64,000 bases of DNA from Bacteroidetes bacterium GWB2_32_14 (GCA_001768235.1 MENK01000028.1:35035-99034); one strand, 5' to 3'. Positions 43,874 to 54,160 are shown, numbered from the stretch's first letter. The notes: generated from the letters alone by a model not told the origin. Made by a program: numbers and translations.

Positions 43874-46800
43874 ATGATCAATTTTACACATTTTCATGTT
43901 CATACACAATATTCAATTCTCGATGGAGCATCAGATGTACCACAGCTTATAAAAAAAGCTAAAGATGATGGCATGCCCGCGGTGTGTATTACCGATCATG
44001 GGAATATGTTTGGAGTTAAACATTTTTATAACGAAGCAAGAAAACAGGGAATAAAACCCATTATAGGTTGCGAAATATACATTACCGGCGGAAGCCGTTT
44101 CGAAAAAAAGGGGAGCGAAGACAGAAGTGGAAATCACCTGATACTCATAGCAAAGAATAAACAGGGATATGAAAATTTATCTAAACTTGTATCTTATGCA
44201 TGGATAGAAGGGTTTTATTATACCCCTCGTATCGACTGGGAACTGTTAAGAAAATATCACGAGGGAATAATTGCCTCATCGGCATGTTTGGGAGGTGAAA
44301 TTCCCCAGGAAATAATCGAAAAGGGGGAAGAAGCAGGTGAAAAGAAAGCTCTTGAGTATAAAAAACTATTCGGTGATGATTTTTATCTCGAATTGCAACG
44401 CCATAAATCCGGGGACCCAAAAAAAGATGAAGAAGTATATAACGTTCAATTAAAAGTAAATGACATATTGCTTCGAATCGGGAAAAAGCATAATATAAAA
44501 GTTATAGCTACCAACGATGTTCATTTTATAAATGCCGAAGATGCCGATGCTCATGATCGTTTAATCTGCCTGAATACAGGAAAAGACCTCGACGATCCAA
44601 CCCGTATGGTTTATACAAAACAGGAGTTTTTCAAAACCCGGGAAGAAATGAATACCCTGTTTGGTGATATTCCTGAAGCTCTTGAAAATACAAATGAGAT
44701 AGTTTTAAAAGTTGAAGATTACGAGTTAGAGATTAATCCTGTAATGCCCGAATTTCAACTTCCTGATGAGTTTACTAACGAAGACGAGTATCTTAAACAC
44801 ATCACGTACGAAGGTGCAAAAAAACGTTACGTTGAAATAACAGAGCCCATTCGTGAACGAATAGATTTTGAACTTTCTGTGATTCAAAAAATGGGATTCC
44901 CCGGGTATTTTCTGATTGTTCAGGATTTTTTAAATGCCGCCCGTGAAATGGGTGTTTCTGTCGGCCCTGGGCGAGGTTCTGCTGCCGGCTCTGTTGTTGC
45001 CTATTGTATCCGGATAACCGACATTGACCCGTTAAAATACAATTTACTTTTCGAGAGATTTCTGAATCCCGATCGTATATCAATGCCCGATATTGATATT
45101 GACTTTGATGAAGATGGAAGAGATAAAGTTATTGAGTGGGTTGTAAAAAAATATGGAGAAAAACGTGTAGCCCAAATAATTACATTTGGTACCATGGCTG
45201 CAAAAATGGCTATTCGCGATGTTGCCCGGGTCGAAAAACTTCCTCTCAGCGAATCAGACAGGTTGGCAAAACTCGTTCCGGAAAGACCGGGAACTACACT
45301 TAAACAGGCATACGCTGAAGTCCCGGAGTTAAAACAAGCAAAAGAATCGGGCAATCCGCTTATAGTTAAAACCCTCAGGTTTGCCGAAACTCTTGAAGGT
45401 TCTGTTCGACATACAGGATTACATGCCTGCGGAATTATTATCAGCAGGAACGACCTCGTTGAACATATCCCTGTTTGTACACTTAAAGATTCCAAATTAC
45501 TGGTTACGCAATATGACGGTAGCCATGTTGAATCTGTAGGAATGCTAAAAATGGACTTCCTGGGATTAAAAACACTGTCAATTATTAAAGATGCTATTGA
45601 AAACATTAAAGAATCGCATGGTGTAGAAATAGACATTGATAACATTCCCCTTGACGACGAAAAAACCTTCGACCTATATAGTAAAGGCGATACTACCGGT
45701 TTGTTCCAGTTTGAATCTCCCGGGATGAAAAAACATCTGAGAGCTTTAAAACCAAATCGTTTCGACGATCTTATTGCCATGAATGCCCTTTATCGCCCGG
45801 GGCCAATGGAGTATATTCCCTCTTTTGTTGCACGAAAACACGGTAAAGAACCTATCATTTACGATCTTCCTGAAATGGAAGAATTCTTAAATGAAACCTA
45901 TGGTATAACTGTTTACCAGGAACAGGTGATGCTTTTATCGCAAAAACTGGCAGGGTTCTCAAAAGGGGAAGCCGACTCGCTGCGTAAAGCAATGGGTAAA
46001 AAGAAACGCGACATTATGGACAAACTTAAAACCAAGTTTGTTGACGGATGTAAAACAAATGGATTTGATTCAAAAATTATTCATAAAATCTGGAACGACT
46101 GGGAAGCGTTTGCCGAATATGCATTTAACAAATCGCATTCAACCTGTTATGCTTATGTTTCTTACCAAACAGCGTATTTAAAAGCGCATTATCCTGCAGA
46201 ATTTATGGCTGCTGTTGTCAGCAGGAACATTGCCGATATAAAAAAAATCACCATATTTATGGATGAATGCCGCAGAATGGGTATTTCTGTTTTGGGACCC
46301 GACGTAAACGAAAGCAAACTTAAATTTACAGTAAATACAAAAGGAGATATCCGGTTCGGACTGGGAGCAATTAAAGGGGTTGGTGAAAATGCTGTACTTA
46401 AAATTATTGAAGAACGAAAAGAAAACGGGAATTATAAAAATATATACGATTTTATTGAACGGGTCAACCTGAGCCAGGTAACAAAAAAAACAATTGAAAC
46501 ATTGGCAACTGCCGGCGCATTCGACAATATTGACACAATAGCCCGTGGACAATACTTTGCCCTGGATAATAAAGAAACAAACTTTATCGAAAACCTTGTT
46601 CGTTACGGGAATATGTATCATAACGATAAAAATACCCAACAGATTTCTTTATTCGGAGGTGCTGATTCGATCCAAATTACCAAACCTCCTGTTCCTGCTA
46701 CAAACGATTGGCAGAAACTTGAAACATTGAATCGTGAAAAGGAATTAATTGGGATTTATCTTTCTGCCCACCCCCTTGATGATTTCAAACTCGAAATTGA

Positions 46801-47359
46801 TAATTTCTGCAATACGAGTTTGTCGGAATTAAGCGATATAACTAAACTTAGCGGAAAAGAAATTTCAGTAGCAGGAATAGTTACAGAAGTAAAACATTCT
46901 ACAACAAAAAACGGTAATCCATTTGGCTTTTTAACCATTCAGGACTATACCGATTCGTATCGTTTTGCCTTGTTTGGTAAAGATTATATGGATTTTAGAA
47001 AATATTGCTATATGGATTATCCCTTGCATATAAAAGGAAAAATTCAACCAAAACTATACAACGAAAAGGAACTTGAATTTAAAATTAAAAGCATGATGCT
47101 GCTCGGCGAAGTTCGCGAGAATATGGTTCGCAGCATTTCAATTTCCATAGCTTTAACCAATATCAATCAAAATCTTATCCGGGAAATTAAAACTGTGGCC
47201 TTACAAAAAAAGGGAAAGGTAATGCTCAAGTTTAAAATTTATGATACAGAAGATAACTTAAGTATTCAATTTTTTTCAAGAACCGAAAAAATTGAGTTAA
47301 CCAACGAGCTGATCACATTTTTGAATAAAAATTCGGATTTACAATATTCTTTAAATTAA
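43874..47359 (+). CDS. dnaE: DNA polymerase III alpha subunit
   Basis: An 1161-residue class C replicative polymerase. In order: PHP domain (FTHFHVHTQYSILDGA), palm with catalytic acids (SMPDIDIDFDEDGRDK and LKMDFLGLKTL), YRPGPMEYIPSF, helix-hairpin-helix region and an OB fold (ISVAGIVTEVKHSTTKNGNP). Length equals the E. coli subunit. No separate exonuclease is present in the window. It is alone on its transcript; trxA follows 79 nt later with its own promoter. Confidence 0.97.
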   Translation: MINFTHFHVHTQYSILDGASDVPQLIKKAKDDGMPAVCITDHGNMFGVKHFYNEARKQGIKPIIGCEIYITGGSRFEKKGSEDRSGNHLILIAKNKQGYENLSKLVSYAWIEGFYYTPRIDWELLRKYHEGIIASSACLGGEIPQEIIEKGEEAGEKKALEYKKLFGDDFYLELQRHKSGDPKKDEEVYNVQLKVNDILLRIGKKHNIKVIATNDVHFINAEDADAHDRLICLNTGKDLDDPTRMVYTKQEFFKTREEMNTLFGDIPEALENTNEIVLKVEDYELEINPVMPEFQLPDEFTNEDEYLKHITYEGAKKRYVEITEPIRERIDFELSVIQKMGFPGYFLIVQDFLNAAREMGVSVGPGRGSAAGSVVAYCIRITDIDPLKYNLLFERFLNPDRISMPDIDIDFDEDGRDKVIEWVVKKYGEKRVAQIITFGTMAAKMAIRDVARVEKLPLSESDRLAKLVPERPGTTLKQAYAEVPELKQAKESGNPLIVKTLRFAETLEGSVRHTGLHACGIIISRNDLVEHIPVCTLKDSKLLVTQYDGSHVESVGMLKMDFLGLKTLSIIKDAIENIKESHGVEIDIDNIPLDDEKTFDLYSKGDTTGLFQFESPGMKKHLRALKPNRFDDLIAMNALYRPGPMEYIPSFVARKHGKEPIIYDLPEMEEFLNETYGITVYQEQVMLLSQKLAGFSKGEADSLRKAMGKKKRDIMDKLKTKFVDGCKTNGFDSKIIHKIWNDWEAFAEYAFNKSHSTCYAYVSYQTAYLKAHYPAEFMAAVVSRNIADIKKITIFMDECRRMGISVLGPDVNESKLKFTVNTKGDIRFGLGAIKGVGENAVLKIIEERKENGNYKNIYDFIERVNLSQVTKKTIETLATAGAFDNIDTIARGQYFALDNKETNFIENLVRYGNMYHNDKNTQQISLFGGADSIQITKPPVPATNDWQKLETLNREKELIGIYLSAHPLDDFKLEIDNFCNTSLSELSDITKLSGKEISVAGIVTEVKHSTTKNGNPFGFLTIQDYTDSYRFALFGKDYMDFRKYCYMDYPLHIKGKIQPKLYNEKELEFKIKSMMLLGEVRENMVRSISISIALTNINQNLIREIKTVALQKKGKVMLKFKIYDTEDNLSIQFFSRTEKIELTNELITFLNKNSDLQYSLN

Positions 47360-47371
47360 ACAATTTATAAT

Positions 47372-47379
47372 TAAATTTG
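47372..47379 (+). promoter_or_regulatory. -7 element of trxA
   Basis: TAAATTTG matches TAnnTTTG and lies 60 nt before the trxA ATG. No clear -33 box. Confidence 0.45.
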
Positions 47380-47438
47380 TATTTATAAATCAAAACAGGA
47401 AATAAGGACATAAAATAAAAACATAAAAACGTACAATC

Positions 47439-47756
47439 ATGACAATAGAAGTAAACGATTCAAATTTCGAAGAGTTGGTATTAAAGTCAGACAAACCGGT
47501 ATTGGTTGATTTTTGGGCAGAATGGTGTGGCCCATGTAGAATGATTGGCCCACTTGTAGAAGAATTATCTGACGATTACAGTGGAAAAGCTGTATTTGCC
47601 AAAGTTGATGTTGACAGCAGTCCTGGTGTGGCATCAAAATTTGGTATTCGCAATATACCAACAATCCTGTTTATTAAAAATGGCGAAGTTGTTGACAAAC
47701 AAGTTGGTGCAGTTCCTAAAAGCAATCTTGAGGCTAAACTTATCCCTTTATTATAA
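47439..47756 (+). CDS. trxA: Thioredoxin
   Basis: A 105-residue classical thioredoxin with WCGPC (Cys30, Cys33), the cis-proline IPTILF and the conserved Asp in LVDFWAEW. It has no signal peptide, so it is the cytoplasmic general disulfide reductase. Closed by a strong terminator. Confidence 0.96.
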   Translation: MTIEVNDSNFEELVLKSDKPVLVDFWAEWCGPCRMIGPLVEELSDDYSGKAVFAKVDVDSSPGVASKFGIRNIPTILFIKNGEVVDKQVGAVPKSNLEAKLIPLL

Positions 47757-47774
47757 AACATTTATTTGCATTTT

Positions 47775-47808
47775 AAGGGTATGAAGCTTTTGTTTCATGC
47801 CCTTTTTG
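47775..47808 (+). terminator. Intrinsic terminator of trxA
   Basis: An 11-bp stem (47775-47785 with 47794-47804, one G-U) with an 8-nt loop and a T run. Confidence 0.85.
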
Positions 47809-47818
47809 TTTTTCATGA

Positions 47819-47826
47819 TAATTTTG
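47819..47826 (+). promoter_or_regulatory. -7 element of radC
   Basis: TAATTTTG matches TAnnTTTG, 34 nt before the radC ATG and just after the trxA terminator. Confidence 0.5.
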
Positions 47827-47859
47827 TAACTTAAACCTGTTATTCGTAAAGGCACAATC

Positions 47860-48552
47860 ATGGAATATACCAATTTAAAAATTAAAGATTGGGCAGTTGA
47901 AGACAGGCCAAGAGAAAAACTGCTTCAAAAAGGAATATCATCGCTTTCCGATGCCGAGTTAATTGCAATTTTAATCGGAACAGGTACAAAAAATGAATCC
48001 GCGGTTGAGTTATCGAAAAAAGTTTTAAAAAATGCAAACAACAATTTAAACGAACTGGGGAAACTTGAAATAAAAGACCTCATGAAAAACAAAGGTATTG
48101 GCGAAGCCAAAGCAATAACTATATTGGCTGCTCTTGAACTAGGCAGAAGAAGAAAAATCTCCGGGATATTGGAAAAACAAAAGATTACTTGCAGCAACGA
48201 TATTTACGAGTTGTTTCAGCCTCTTTTGGGCGATTTATCACATGAAGAATTCTGGGTATTATTGCTAAACCGCTCAAATAAAATAATTGAGAAGTTTAAA
48301 ATAAGCCAGGGCGGGGTTTCAGGTACAGTCATTGATGTTCGGTTAATACTAAAAAATGCTATTGAGAAACTGGCATCATCAATCATATTATGCCACAACC
48401 ATCCTTCGGGTAACAACATGCCAAGCGAAGCTGATGATTCTATAACTAATAAACTTGTTGAAGGATGTAAATTACTCGATATTAAAGTTCTTGACCATAT
48501 TATTATTGCCGACACCCGATTTTACAGTTATACAGATGAAGGAAAGTTATAA
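47860..48552 (+). CDS. radC: RadC-family JAB-domain protein
   Basis: A 230-residue protein: an N-terminal HhH region (GIGEAKAITILAALELGRR) and a JAB/MPN metalloprotease-like domain with Glu in HEEFWVLLL and the JAMM motif HNHPSGNNMPSEAD. RadC is named for DNA repair, but the role is unproven; the family is found in core and mobile DNA. This copy is in a core setting. Confidence 0.93.
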   Translation: MEYTNLKIKDWAVEDRPREKLLQKGISSLSDAELIAILIGTGTKNESAVELSKKVLKNANNNLNELGKLEIKDLMKNKGIGEAKAITILAALELGRRRKISGILEKQKITCSNDIYELFQPLLGDLSHEEFWVLLLNRSNKIIEKFKISQGGVSGTVIDVRLILKNAIEKLASSIILCHNHPSGNNMPSEADDSITNKLVEGCKLLDIKVLDHIIIADTRFYSYTDEGKL

Positions 48553-48596
48553 ATGATTGTGTTTTCAGCAAAAAACATGTATTAAATAAAAAAGTA

Positions 48597-49514
48597 TTGG
48601 AAATAAAATACCTGAATAACAACGAAATTAATTTTATACGATGGGATAATTGCATTAACAATGCATTTAACGGATCAATATTTGCTTTTTCGTGGTATCT
48701 TAATATTTTATGCGAAGACTGGCATGCTTTGGTTTTAGGAGATTACAACTATGTAATGCCAATTATTCACAAACCTGTTTTTCGCAAAGAAATAATATAC
48801 AGCCATGTTCTTGGAAATCGGCTTGGAGTATTTACAAACAACCTGCTAACAGAGGATATAGTAAACCAGTTTTTTAATGCTATTCCAAAAAACTATACTT
48901 ATATCGAGTTAAATCTTAATAAATTCAATTCGTTTACAGATTGTACATACCAAATAAGCAATCATAAAATATATGAACTGGATCTTATCCAGTCATATAG
49001 TGCATTATCTCAGAAGTACTCGGGTTCGTTTCAAAAAAATATTCAGTCAGCAAAAGCAAATAAAATAACTATTGTGAATGGCCTTTCAACGAATGATTTA
49101 ATTCGTTTTTCAGTTCAAAAAGATTCGAAGTCAAATCCACAATTAAACAAAAAAGAAATAGCGCAATTGCGAATGATCATTTCGTTTGTTTTACGATATA
49201 ACCTGGGAGAAATTTATGGTGCATATACTGCAAATAACAATTTATGTGCCGTTGCATTATTTATTAAATCGAAGAGAAAGATTCATTTGCTTTATAATGC
49301 TCAGAATAAAAACGGGAAAAATTTAAATGCTATTTATTTATTAATTGACAGATTTATAGAATCGCATACCGAAAAAAATTTAACTTTGAATATTGAAAAA
49401 GTTGTTTCAGAAAATCGTGTAGAATTTTTAACGGGAGCAGGAACAACAGAATACAAGACTAAAAATATTAAAAAAAATAATCTGCCCTGCTATTATAAAC
49501 TTTTAATAACATAA
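48597..49514 (+). CDS. GNAT/FemAB-like acyltransferase-fold protein
   Basis: A 305-residue protein with a TTG start (the ATG at 48577 hits a stop after two codons). It looks like a two-lobed FemAB or GNAT protein: NNAFNGSIFAFSWYLNILCEDW at the start and a QKYSGSFQKNIQSAKAN, then GEIYGAYTANNNLCAVALFI core typical of acetyl-transferase strands. No membrane helix. Function unknown; peptidoglycan bridge formation is one option for FemAB folds but is not supported further here. It lies between radC and upp on one strand. Confidence 0.6.
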   Translation: MEIKYLNNNEINFIRWDNCINNAFNGSIFAFSWYLNILCEDWHALVLGDYNYVMPIIHKPVFRKEIIYSHVLGNRLGVFTNNLLTEDIVNQFFNAIPKNYTYIELNLNKFNSFTDCTYQISNHKIYELDLIQSYSALSQKYSGSFQKNIQSAKANKITIVNGLSTNDLIRFSVQKDSKSNPQLNKKEIAQLRMIISFVLRYNLGEIYGAYTANNNLCAVALFIKSKRKIHLLYNAQNKNGKNLNAIYLLIDRFIESHTEKNLTLNIEKVVSENRVEFLTGAGTTEYKTKNIKKNNLPCYYKLLIT

Positions 49515-49521
49515 TGCAAAA

Positions 49522-50172
49522 ATGGTAAATATACTGTCGAACCAGAATTCATTATTAAATCTATTTATTGCTGAAATGCGCGACGAAATAATACAGAAAG
49601 ATAGTATGCGTTTTAGGCGTAATATGGAGCGAGTTGGAGAAATAATGGCTTACGAAATAAGCAAATGCCTTGAATACGAGACAAAAGAGATAACAACTCC
49701 TCTGGGTATTTCAAATATGAATATCCCTGTATTGCCTATAGTAAATGCAACTATTCTTCGTGCAGGCTTACCTTTTCATCAGGGTATTTTGAATTATTTC
49801 GACAAGGCAGAAAACGCATTTATATCGGCCCACAGAAAATATCATAACGACGCTTCTTTTACCATTCAGTTTGAACATTTATCGGGGCCATCAATCGAAA
49901 ATAAAATATTAATTCTTTCAGATCCAATGCTTGCATCAGGAGCATCGATGGAAATAGCTTATAAGGCACTGATCGAGAGAGGGAAACCAAGACACACGCA
50001 TATTGTAACCATTATAGCAAGCGAACAGGGAATAAATTATGTAAAAAAACATATCCCAATGAAAGATGTTACAATCTGGGCAGGCGATGTAGATGATGAA
50101 CTCACTGTAAAATCGTACATTGTTCCGGGGCTTGGCGATGCTGGAGACTTGGCATATGGAAGTAAAATGTAA
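49522..50172 (+). CDS. upp: Uracil phosphoribosyltransferase
   Basis: A 216-residue UPRT, salvaging uracil with PRPP to UMP. The PRPP loop is LSDPMLASGASM (usual DPMLATGGS), and the uracil-binding end is YIVPGLGDAGDLAYG. It starts 7 nt after the FemAB-like gene. Confidence 0.94.
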   Translation: MVNILSNQNSLLNLFIAEMRDEIIQKDSMRFRRNMERVGEIMAYEISKCLEYETKEITTPLGISNMNIPVLPIVNATILRAGLPFHQGILNYFDKAENAFISAHRKYHNDASFTIQFEHLSGPSIENKILILSDPMLASGASMEIAYKALIERGKPRHTHIVTIIASEQGINYVKKHIPMKDVTIWAGDVDDELTVKSYIVPGLGDAGDLAYGSKM

Positions 50173-50189
50173 TTTCTAAATTATTTACC

Positions 50190-50510
50190 TTGGCTTGGAT
50201 TTATCTTATTATTGCTGGATTGTTTGAAGTAACCTGGGCAATTGGTTTAAAATATACTGAAGGTTGGACAAAACTCATACCGAGCATATCAACAGCATTT
50301 GCCATGATTGCAAGTTTTTATTTCCTTTCCTTATCACTTAAAACATTACCAATAGGAACAGCTTACGCTGCATGGACAGGAATTGGAATAATTGGAACCA
50401 CAATTTTAGGGATGATACTTTTTAAAGAATCATCAGATAGTATTCGAATAATTTGTATTCTTTTAATATTTATTGGGATTGTTGGACTTAAGGTTTTTAG
50501 TGGAAAATAA
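50190..50510 (+). CDS. SMR-family exporter, Gdx/SugE type
   Basis: A 106-residue four-helix protein. The start MAWIYLIIAGLFEVTWAIGLKYTEG and the later AAWTGIGIIGTTILGMILFKES match the Gdx (guanidinium/H+ antiporter) branch rather than EmrE drug exporters; the conserved Glu is in FEVTWA. Start is TTG 50190, since the conserved N-terminus begins there. Only 17 nt separate it from upp, so there is no room for a guanidine riboswitch, and it should be co-transcribed. Confidence 0.88.
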   Translation: MAWIYLIIAGLFEVTWAIGLKYTEGWTKLIPSISTAFAMIASFYFLSLSLKTLPIGTAYAAWTGIGIIGTTILGMILFKESSDSIRIICILLIFIGIVGLKVFSGK

Positions 50511-50556
50511 ATTAATCCTGAAATATTAGTTTTAAAAAACATTTATTTGAGTTTGG

Positions 50557-51042
50557 TTATTTTAATAAATAAACGACCGATTGATCTTTGCACTCGTTCA
50601 GTAAATCTATAATTGATTTATTAAAAACCGGGTGAATAAAGCCGGATGCAATCTCTGCAAGAGGCAATAAAGTAAATTTTCGTGTATGAATCTGTTTGTG
50701 CGGAATTATTAAGTCTGGAATATCAACAATATCATTATTAAAAAATAAAATATCAATATCAATTGTTCGTGATGTATAAATACCCGGAATACGCTCTCGG
50801 CCTAACTCACACTCTATAGTTTTAATTTTCTCAAGTATTTCTTTTGGATTAAACGATGAATGAACAACAATTACCTGGTTTAAAAAATTTGTTTCCGCTT
50901 CGAAGCCCCATGGTGAACTTTCGTAAATACCCGATTGTTTTTCCAATCTGCCAATTTTTTCAGAAATTGCAATTCTTGCCTTCTCCAGCAATAAAAGACG
51001 GTTATTAAGATTACTGCCAAGCAAGAGATAAACAATGTTCAT
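50557..51042 (-). CDS. folK: HPPK (folate pyrophosphokinase)
   Basis: A 161-residue 6-hydroxymethyl-7,8-dihydropterin pyrophosphokinase of folate synthesis: LLGSNLNNRLLLLEKA, ESSPWGFEAETNFLNQV and the metal/ATP motif RTIDIDILFF. Length normal. It is convergent with the Gdx-type gene and divergent from sppA. Confidence 0.95.
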   Translation of the reverse strand: MNIVYLLLGSNLNNRLLLLEKARIAISEKIGRLEKQSGIYESSPWGFEAETNFLNQVIVVHSSFNPKEILEKIKTIECELGRERIPGIYTSRTIDIDILFFNNDIVDIPDLIIPHKQIHTRKFTLLPLAEIASGFIHPVFNKSIIDLLNECKDQSVVYLLK

Positions 51043-51177
51043 GGTATAAATGAATAATCGAACTACAAAAGGAATTATATTTTTATTTAAATCAAAATTT
51101 TGGCATTTAATTCAGACAATATTTTTTAAATTAGCATCTTCTATAAAACCAGATTGTTCAATTAAAAAATAATAAAT

Positions 51178-52944
51178 ATGAAAAGCTTTTTTAAATTCTT
51201 ACTGGCATCCATATTAGGTGTCATCATTGCCTTATTCCTTTTTTTCCTAATTACAATGGGAATCATAGGAGCCGCAATATCACAACAAGACCAACCTGTA
51301 AAAATTGAGAAGAATTCAGTTCTTCACGTTAAGCTTGATCAAACAATTACCGATCGAAGCAATAAAAACCCGATGGAAAGCTTCGATTTTGCCAGTTTTA
51401 AACCCACAACTCAATTGGGATTAAACGATATTCTTTCGAATATTAAAAAAGCAAAAGATGATGAAAATATTTCAGGGATATATCTTGATTTGACTATTAT
51501 TCCTGCTGGTATAGCAACAATTGAAGAAATCAGGAATGCGCTTATAGATTTTAAATCTTCGGGCAAATTTATTCTCAGCTATGCCGATTCATATACACAG
51601 GCTACATATTACATTGCAAGTGTTTCTGACAAAGTTTATTTAAATCCCGAAGGAATGCTTCTGTTTGTCGGGTTACGTGCAGAACTCATGTTCTTTAAAG
51701 AAGCATTGGAAAAACTGGGCATTGAACCCCAGATTATCCGTCATGGTAAATTTAAAAGCGCCGTGGAACCATTTATGTACACCAAAATGAGCGACGAAAA
51801 TCGTGAGCAGGTTATGACATACATGGGTTCTATCTGGAACAGTATGCTAAATGGTATTTCTGAAACAAGAAATATCTCTGTTGATGATTTAAATAAAATT
51901 GCAAATGATTTAGCATTAAAGAATGCCGAAGCAGCTGTTGAGTTCAGGTTTGTTGATGGTTTAAAATACAAAGATGAAATACTTAACGAATTAAAAGAGT
52001 TAACCGGTAAAAAAGATATCGATAAATTAAAATTTATTACCCTGGCAAAATACACTAAAGTTCCAAAAAAAGACAGGAAAACGATCGAAAAAGATAAAAT
52101 CGCCGTTATTTATGCAAGCGGAAATGTAATCATGGGTGAAGGACAGGAAGGTACCATTGGTTCCGACCGAATATCCCAGGCTATTCGAAGAGCCCGTAAA
52201 GATTCAACTGTTAAAGCAATTGTTTTCAGGGTTAATTCCGGGGGTGGTAGCGCTTTATCATCAGAAATTATCTGGCGCGAAGTAAAACTGGCACAGGAAG
52301 TGAAACCAGTTATTGCATCCTTAGGCGATGTTGCTGCATCGGGTGGATACTATATTGTTTGCCCTGCACAAACTATTGTTGCCAGCCCAAATACCATTAC
52401 CGGTTCCATTGGTGTTTTTGGACTCTTATTTAATGGCAAAGAACTATTAAATAAGAAACTCGGCGTTCATATTGACGTGGCTAAAACAAATGAGTATGCC
52501 GACATGGGGTCATTCTTCCGCCCGTTAACAGCACAGGAAAAAGAAATGATCCTGTTCGAGATAGAAGATATTTATGAAACATTTGTTTCGCATGTTGCCG
52601 ATGGCAGAAAAATGACCAAAGAAAAAGTAGATGAAATTGGCCAGGGAAGAGTTTGGAGCGGGGCAAATGCTAAAGAAATCGGATTAATCGACGAATTTGG
52701 AGGTCTCGACAAAGCCATTGAAATTGCTGCCAAAGCTGCAAATTTAGAGAAATACCGGATCGTTGAATTGCCTAAATTAAAAGAACCTTTAGAACAAATC
52801 CTTGAAGATTTGCAGGGAAATGTTAAAACTTCAATCCTGAAGAATGAACTTGGCGAAGAATATACATATTATGAAAATTTGCAGGAAATTAAATCAATGC
52901 AAGGTATTCAGGCTCGTATTCCATACCATGTCGAAATTTATTAA
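51178..52944 (+). CDS. sppA: Signal peptide peptidase SppA, long form
   Basis: A 588-residue membrane protease (67K type): an N-terminal membrane helix (about 7-35) and two tandem ClpP-like domains. The catalytic Lys fits RHGKFKSAVEPF in the first domain and the Ser GDVAASGGYY in the second, as in E. coli SppA. It degrades signal peptides after cleavage. It is closed by a terminator. Confidence 0.95.
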   Translation: MKSFFKFLLASILGVIIALFLFFLITMGIIGAAISQQDQPVKIEKNSVLHVKLDQTITDRSNKNPMESFDFASFKPTTQLGLNDILSNIKKAKDDENISGIYLDLTIIPAGIATIEEIRNALIDFKSSGKFILSYADSYTQATYYIASVSDKVYLNPEGMLLFVGLRAELMFFKEALEKLGIEPQIIRHGKFKSAVEPFMYTKMSDENREQVMTYMGSIWNSMLNGISETRNISVDDLNKIANDLALKNAEAAVEFRFVDGLKYKDEILNELKELTGKKDIDKLKFITLAKYTKVPKKDRKTIEKDKIAVIYASGNVIMGEGQEGTIGSDRISQAIRRARKDSTVKAIVFRVNSGGGSALSSEIIWREVKLAQEVKPVIASLGDVAASGGYYIVCPAQTIVASPNTITGSIGVFGLLFNGKELLNKKLGVHIDVAKTNEYADMGSFFRPLTAQEKEMILFEIEDIYETFVSHVADGRKMTKEKVDEIGQGRVWSGANAKEIGLIDEFGGLDKAIEIAAKAANLEKYRIVELPKLKEPLEQILEDLQGNVKTSILKNELGEEYTYYENLQEIKSMQGIQARIPYHVEIY

Positions 52945-52963
52945 TACTTAAACTGGTAATGTA

Positions 52964-52993
52964 AAACGGCTGGCTAAATAGCTGGCCGTTTTT
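52964..52993 (+). terminator. Intrinsic terminator of sppA
   Basis: A 12-bp stem with two G-U pairs (52964-52975 with 52980-52991), an AAAT loop and a T run. Confidence 0.85.
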
Positions 52994-53038
52994 CTATCAA
53001 CCCGTTTTAAAAAATTTAATCCCTCATAACACAAAACA

Positions 53039-54160
53039 ATGCATAAATTGAGAATATATCTTAGTCCTGTTCTTTTCCCTGTTAGCCTGATTTATGCATT
53101 GGTTGTGTATATCCGCAACAGGCTCTATGATTACCATGTTATAAAATCAACCGAATTTAAAATACCTCTCATTTCTGTTGGAAATATTACAGTTGGAGGC
53201 ACGGGAAAAACACCACATATAGAATATTTAATCGAAGTTTTACAAAAAGATTTTAAAATTGCCACCCTTAGCCGGGGATACAAAAGAACAAGCAAAGGAT
53301 TTATTCTTGCCACATCACGATCAACTGCAAACGATATTGGTGACGAACCACGACAGATTAAACAGAAATTCCCTGATGTAATTGTGGCTGTTGATAGTAA
53401 CCGGGTAAATGGAATTAATAAATTACTCGAAATCTATCCCGATATTGATGTTGTTTTACTCGATGATGCTTACCAACACCGAAAAGTAAAAGCAACCCTT
53501 TCTATCTTACTAATCGATTATTCAAACCCTATTTGTAAAGACCATATTCTTCCGTTTGGGAACCTGCGTGAACAATCATCAGAAATGTGCAGGGCAAACA
53601 TGATCATTATTACAAAGTCGCCGGCAGGATTAAAACCTATCGATCGCAGGATACTCTTGAATGATCTTAAACCATACCCCTACCAGGATGTTTTCTTTAC
53701 AACATTCGATTATGGCGATTTAAACCCTGTTTTTAGTACTGAAAAAAAGAATATCTCATTACGTGATGTGAGAAATTACAGCATCGTGTTGGTAACAGGA
53801 ATTGCTAACCCAAAACCATTATTCAATTATTTGTATGAAAATGTAAGTAAAAATATCGATTTGCTCCAGTATGAAGATCATTATCCATTTTCGGCTAATG
53901 ATATCAAAACTATTGAAAAGAAATTTCTTGAACTTAATTCAATAAATAAGGTGATAATTACTACAGAAAAAGATGCAATGCGTTTGCAAATTTTTAGTAA
54001 TATTGCCAACAATCTGAAAGAAAACTGGTTCTATCTGCCTGTTAAGGTAGTTTTCCAGAACGATCATAAAGAACACTTTAATCATCAAATTAACGAGTAT
54101 GTTAGAAAAAATAAAACACACGGTTTCCTTTATCCAAAACAAAGTAAAATATACTCCTGA
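53039..54160 (+). CDS. lpxK: Tetraacyldisaccharide 4'-kinase
   Basis: A 373-residue inner-membrane kinase that phosphorylates lipid A precursor. N-terminal membrane helix (YLSPVLFPVSLIYALVVYI), P-loop GNITVGGTGKTPHIEYL, and LLDDAYQHRKVK (the catalytic Asp-Asp-x-x-Gln-His). This shows the organism makes lipid A. Its last 62 nt are shared in another frame with the next gene. Confidence 0.95.
   Translation: MHKLRIYLSPVLFPVSLIYALVVYIRNRLYDYHVIKSTEFKIPLISVGNITVGGTGKTPHIEYLIEVLQKDFKIATLSRGYKRTSKGFILATSRSTANDIGDEPRQIKQKFPDVIVAVDSNRVNGINKLLEIYPDIDVVLLDDAYQHRKVKATLSILLIDYSNPICKDHILPFGNLREQSSEMCRANMIIITKSPAGLKPIDRRILLNDLKPYPYQDVFFTTFDYGDLNPVFSTEKKNISLRDVRNYSIVLVTGIANPKPLFNYLYENVSKNIDLLQYEDHYPFSANDIKTIEKKFLELNSINKVIITTEKDAMRLQIFSNIANNLKENWFYLPVKVVFQNDHKEHFNHQINEYVRKNKTHGFLYPKQSKIYS

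Noticed and set aside
45001..45780. 259-codon antisense ORF within dnaE
   Set aside because: It has no family motif and its codons mirror the well-supported dnaE frame; it is a shadow ORF.
50173..50189. Guanidine riboswitch ahead of the Gdx-type transporter
   Set aside because: Only 17 nt separate upp and the start codon, too short for any known class.
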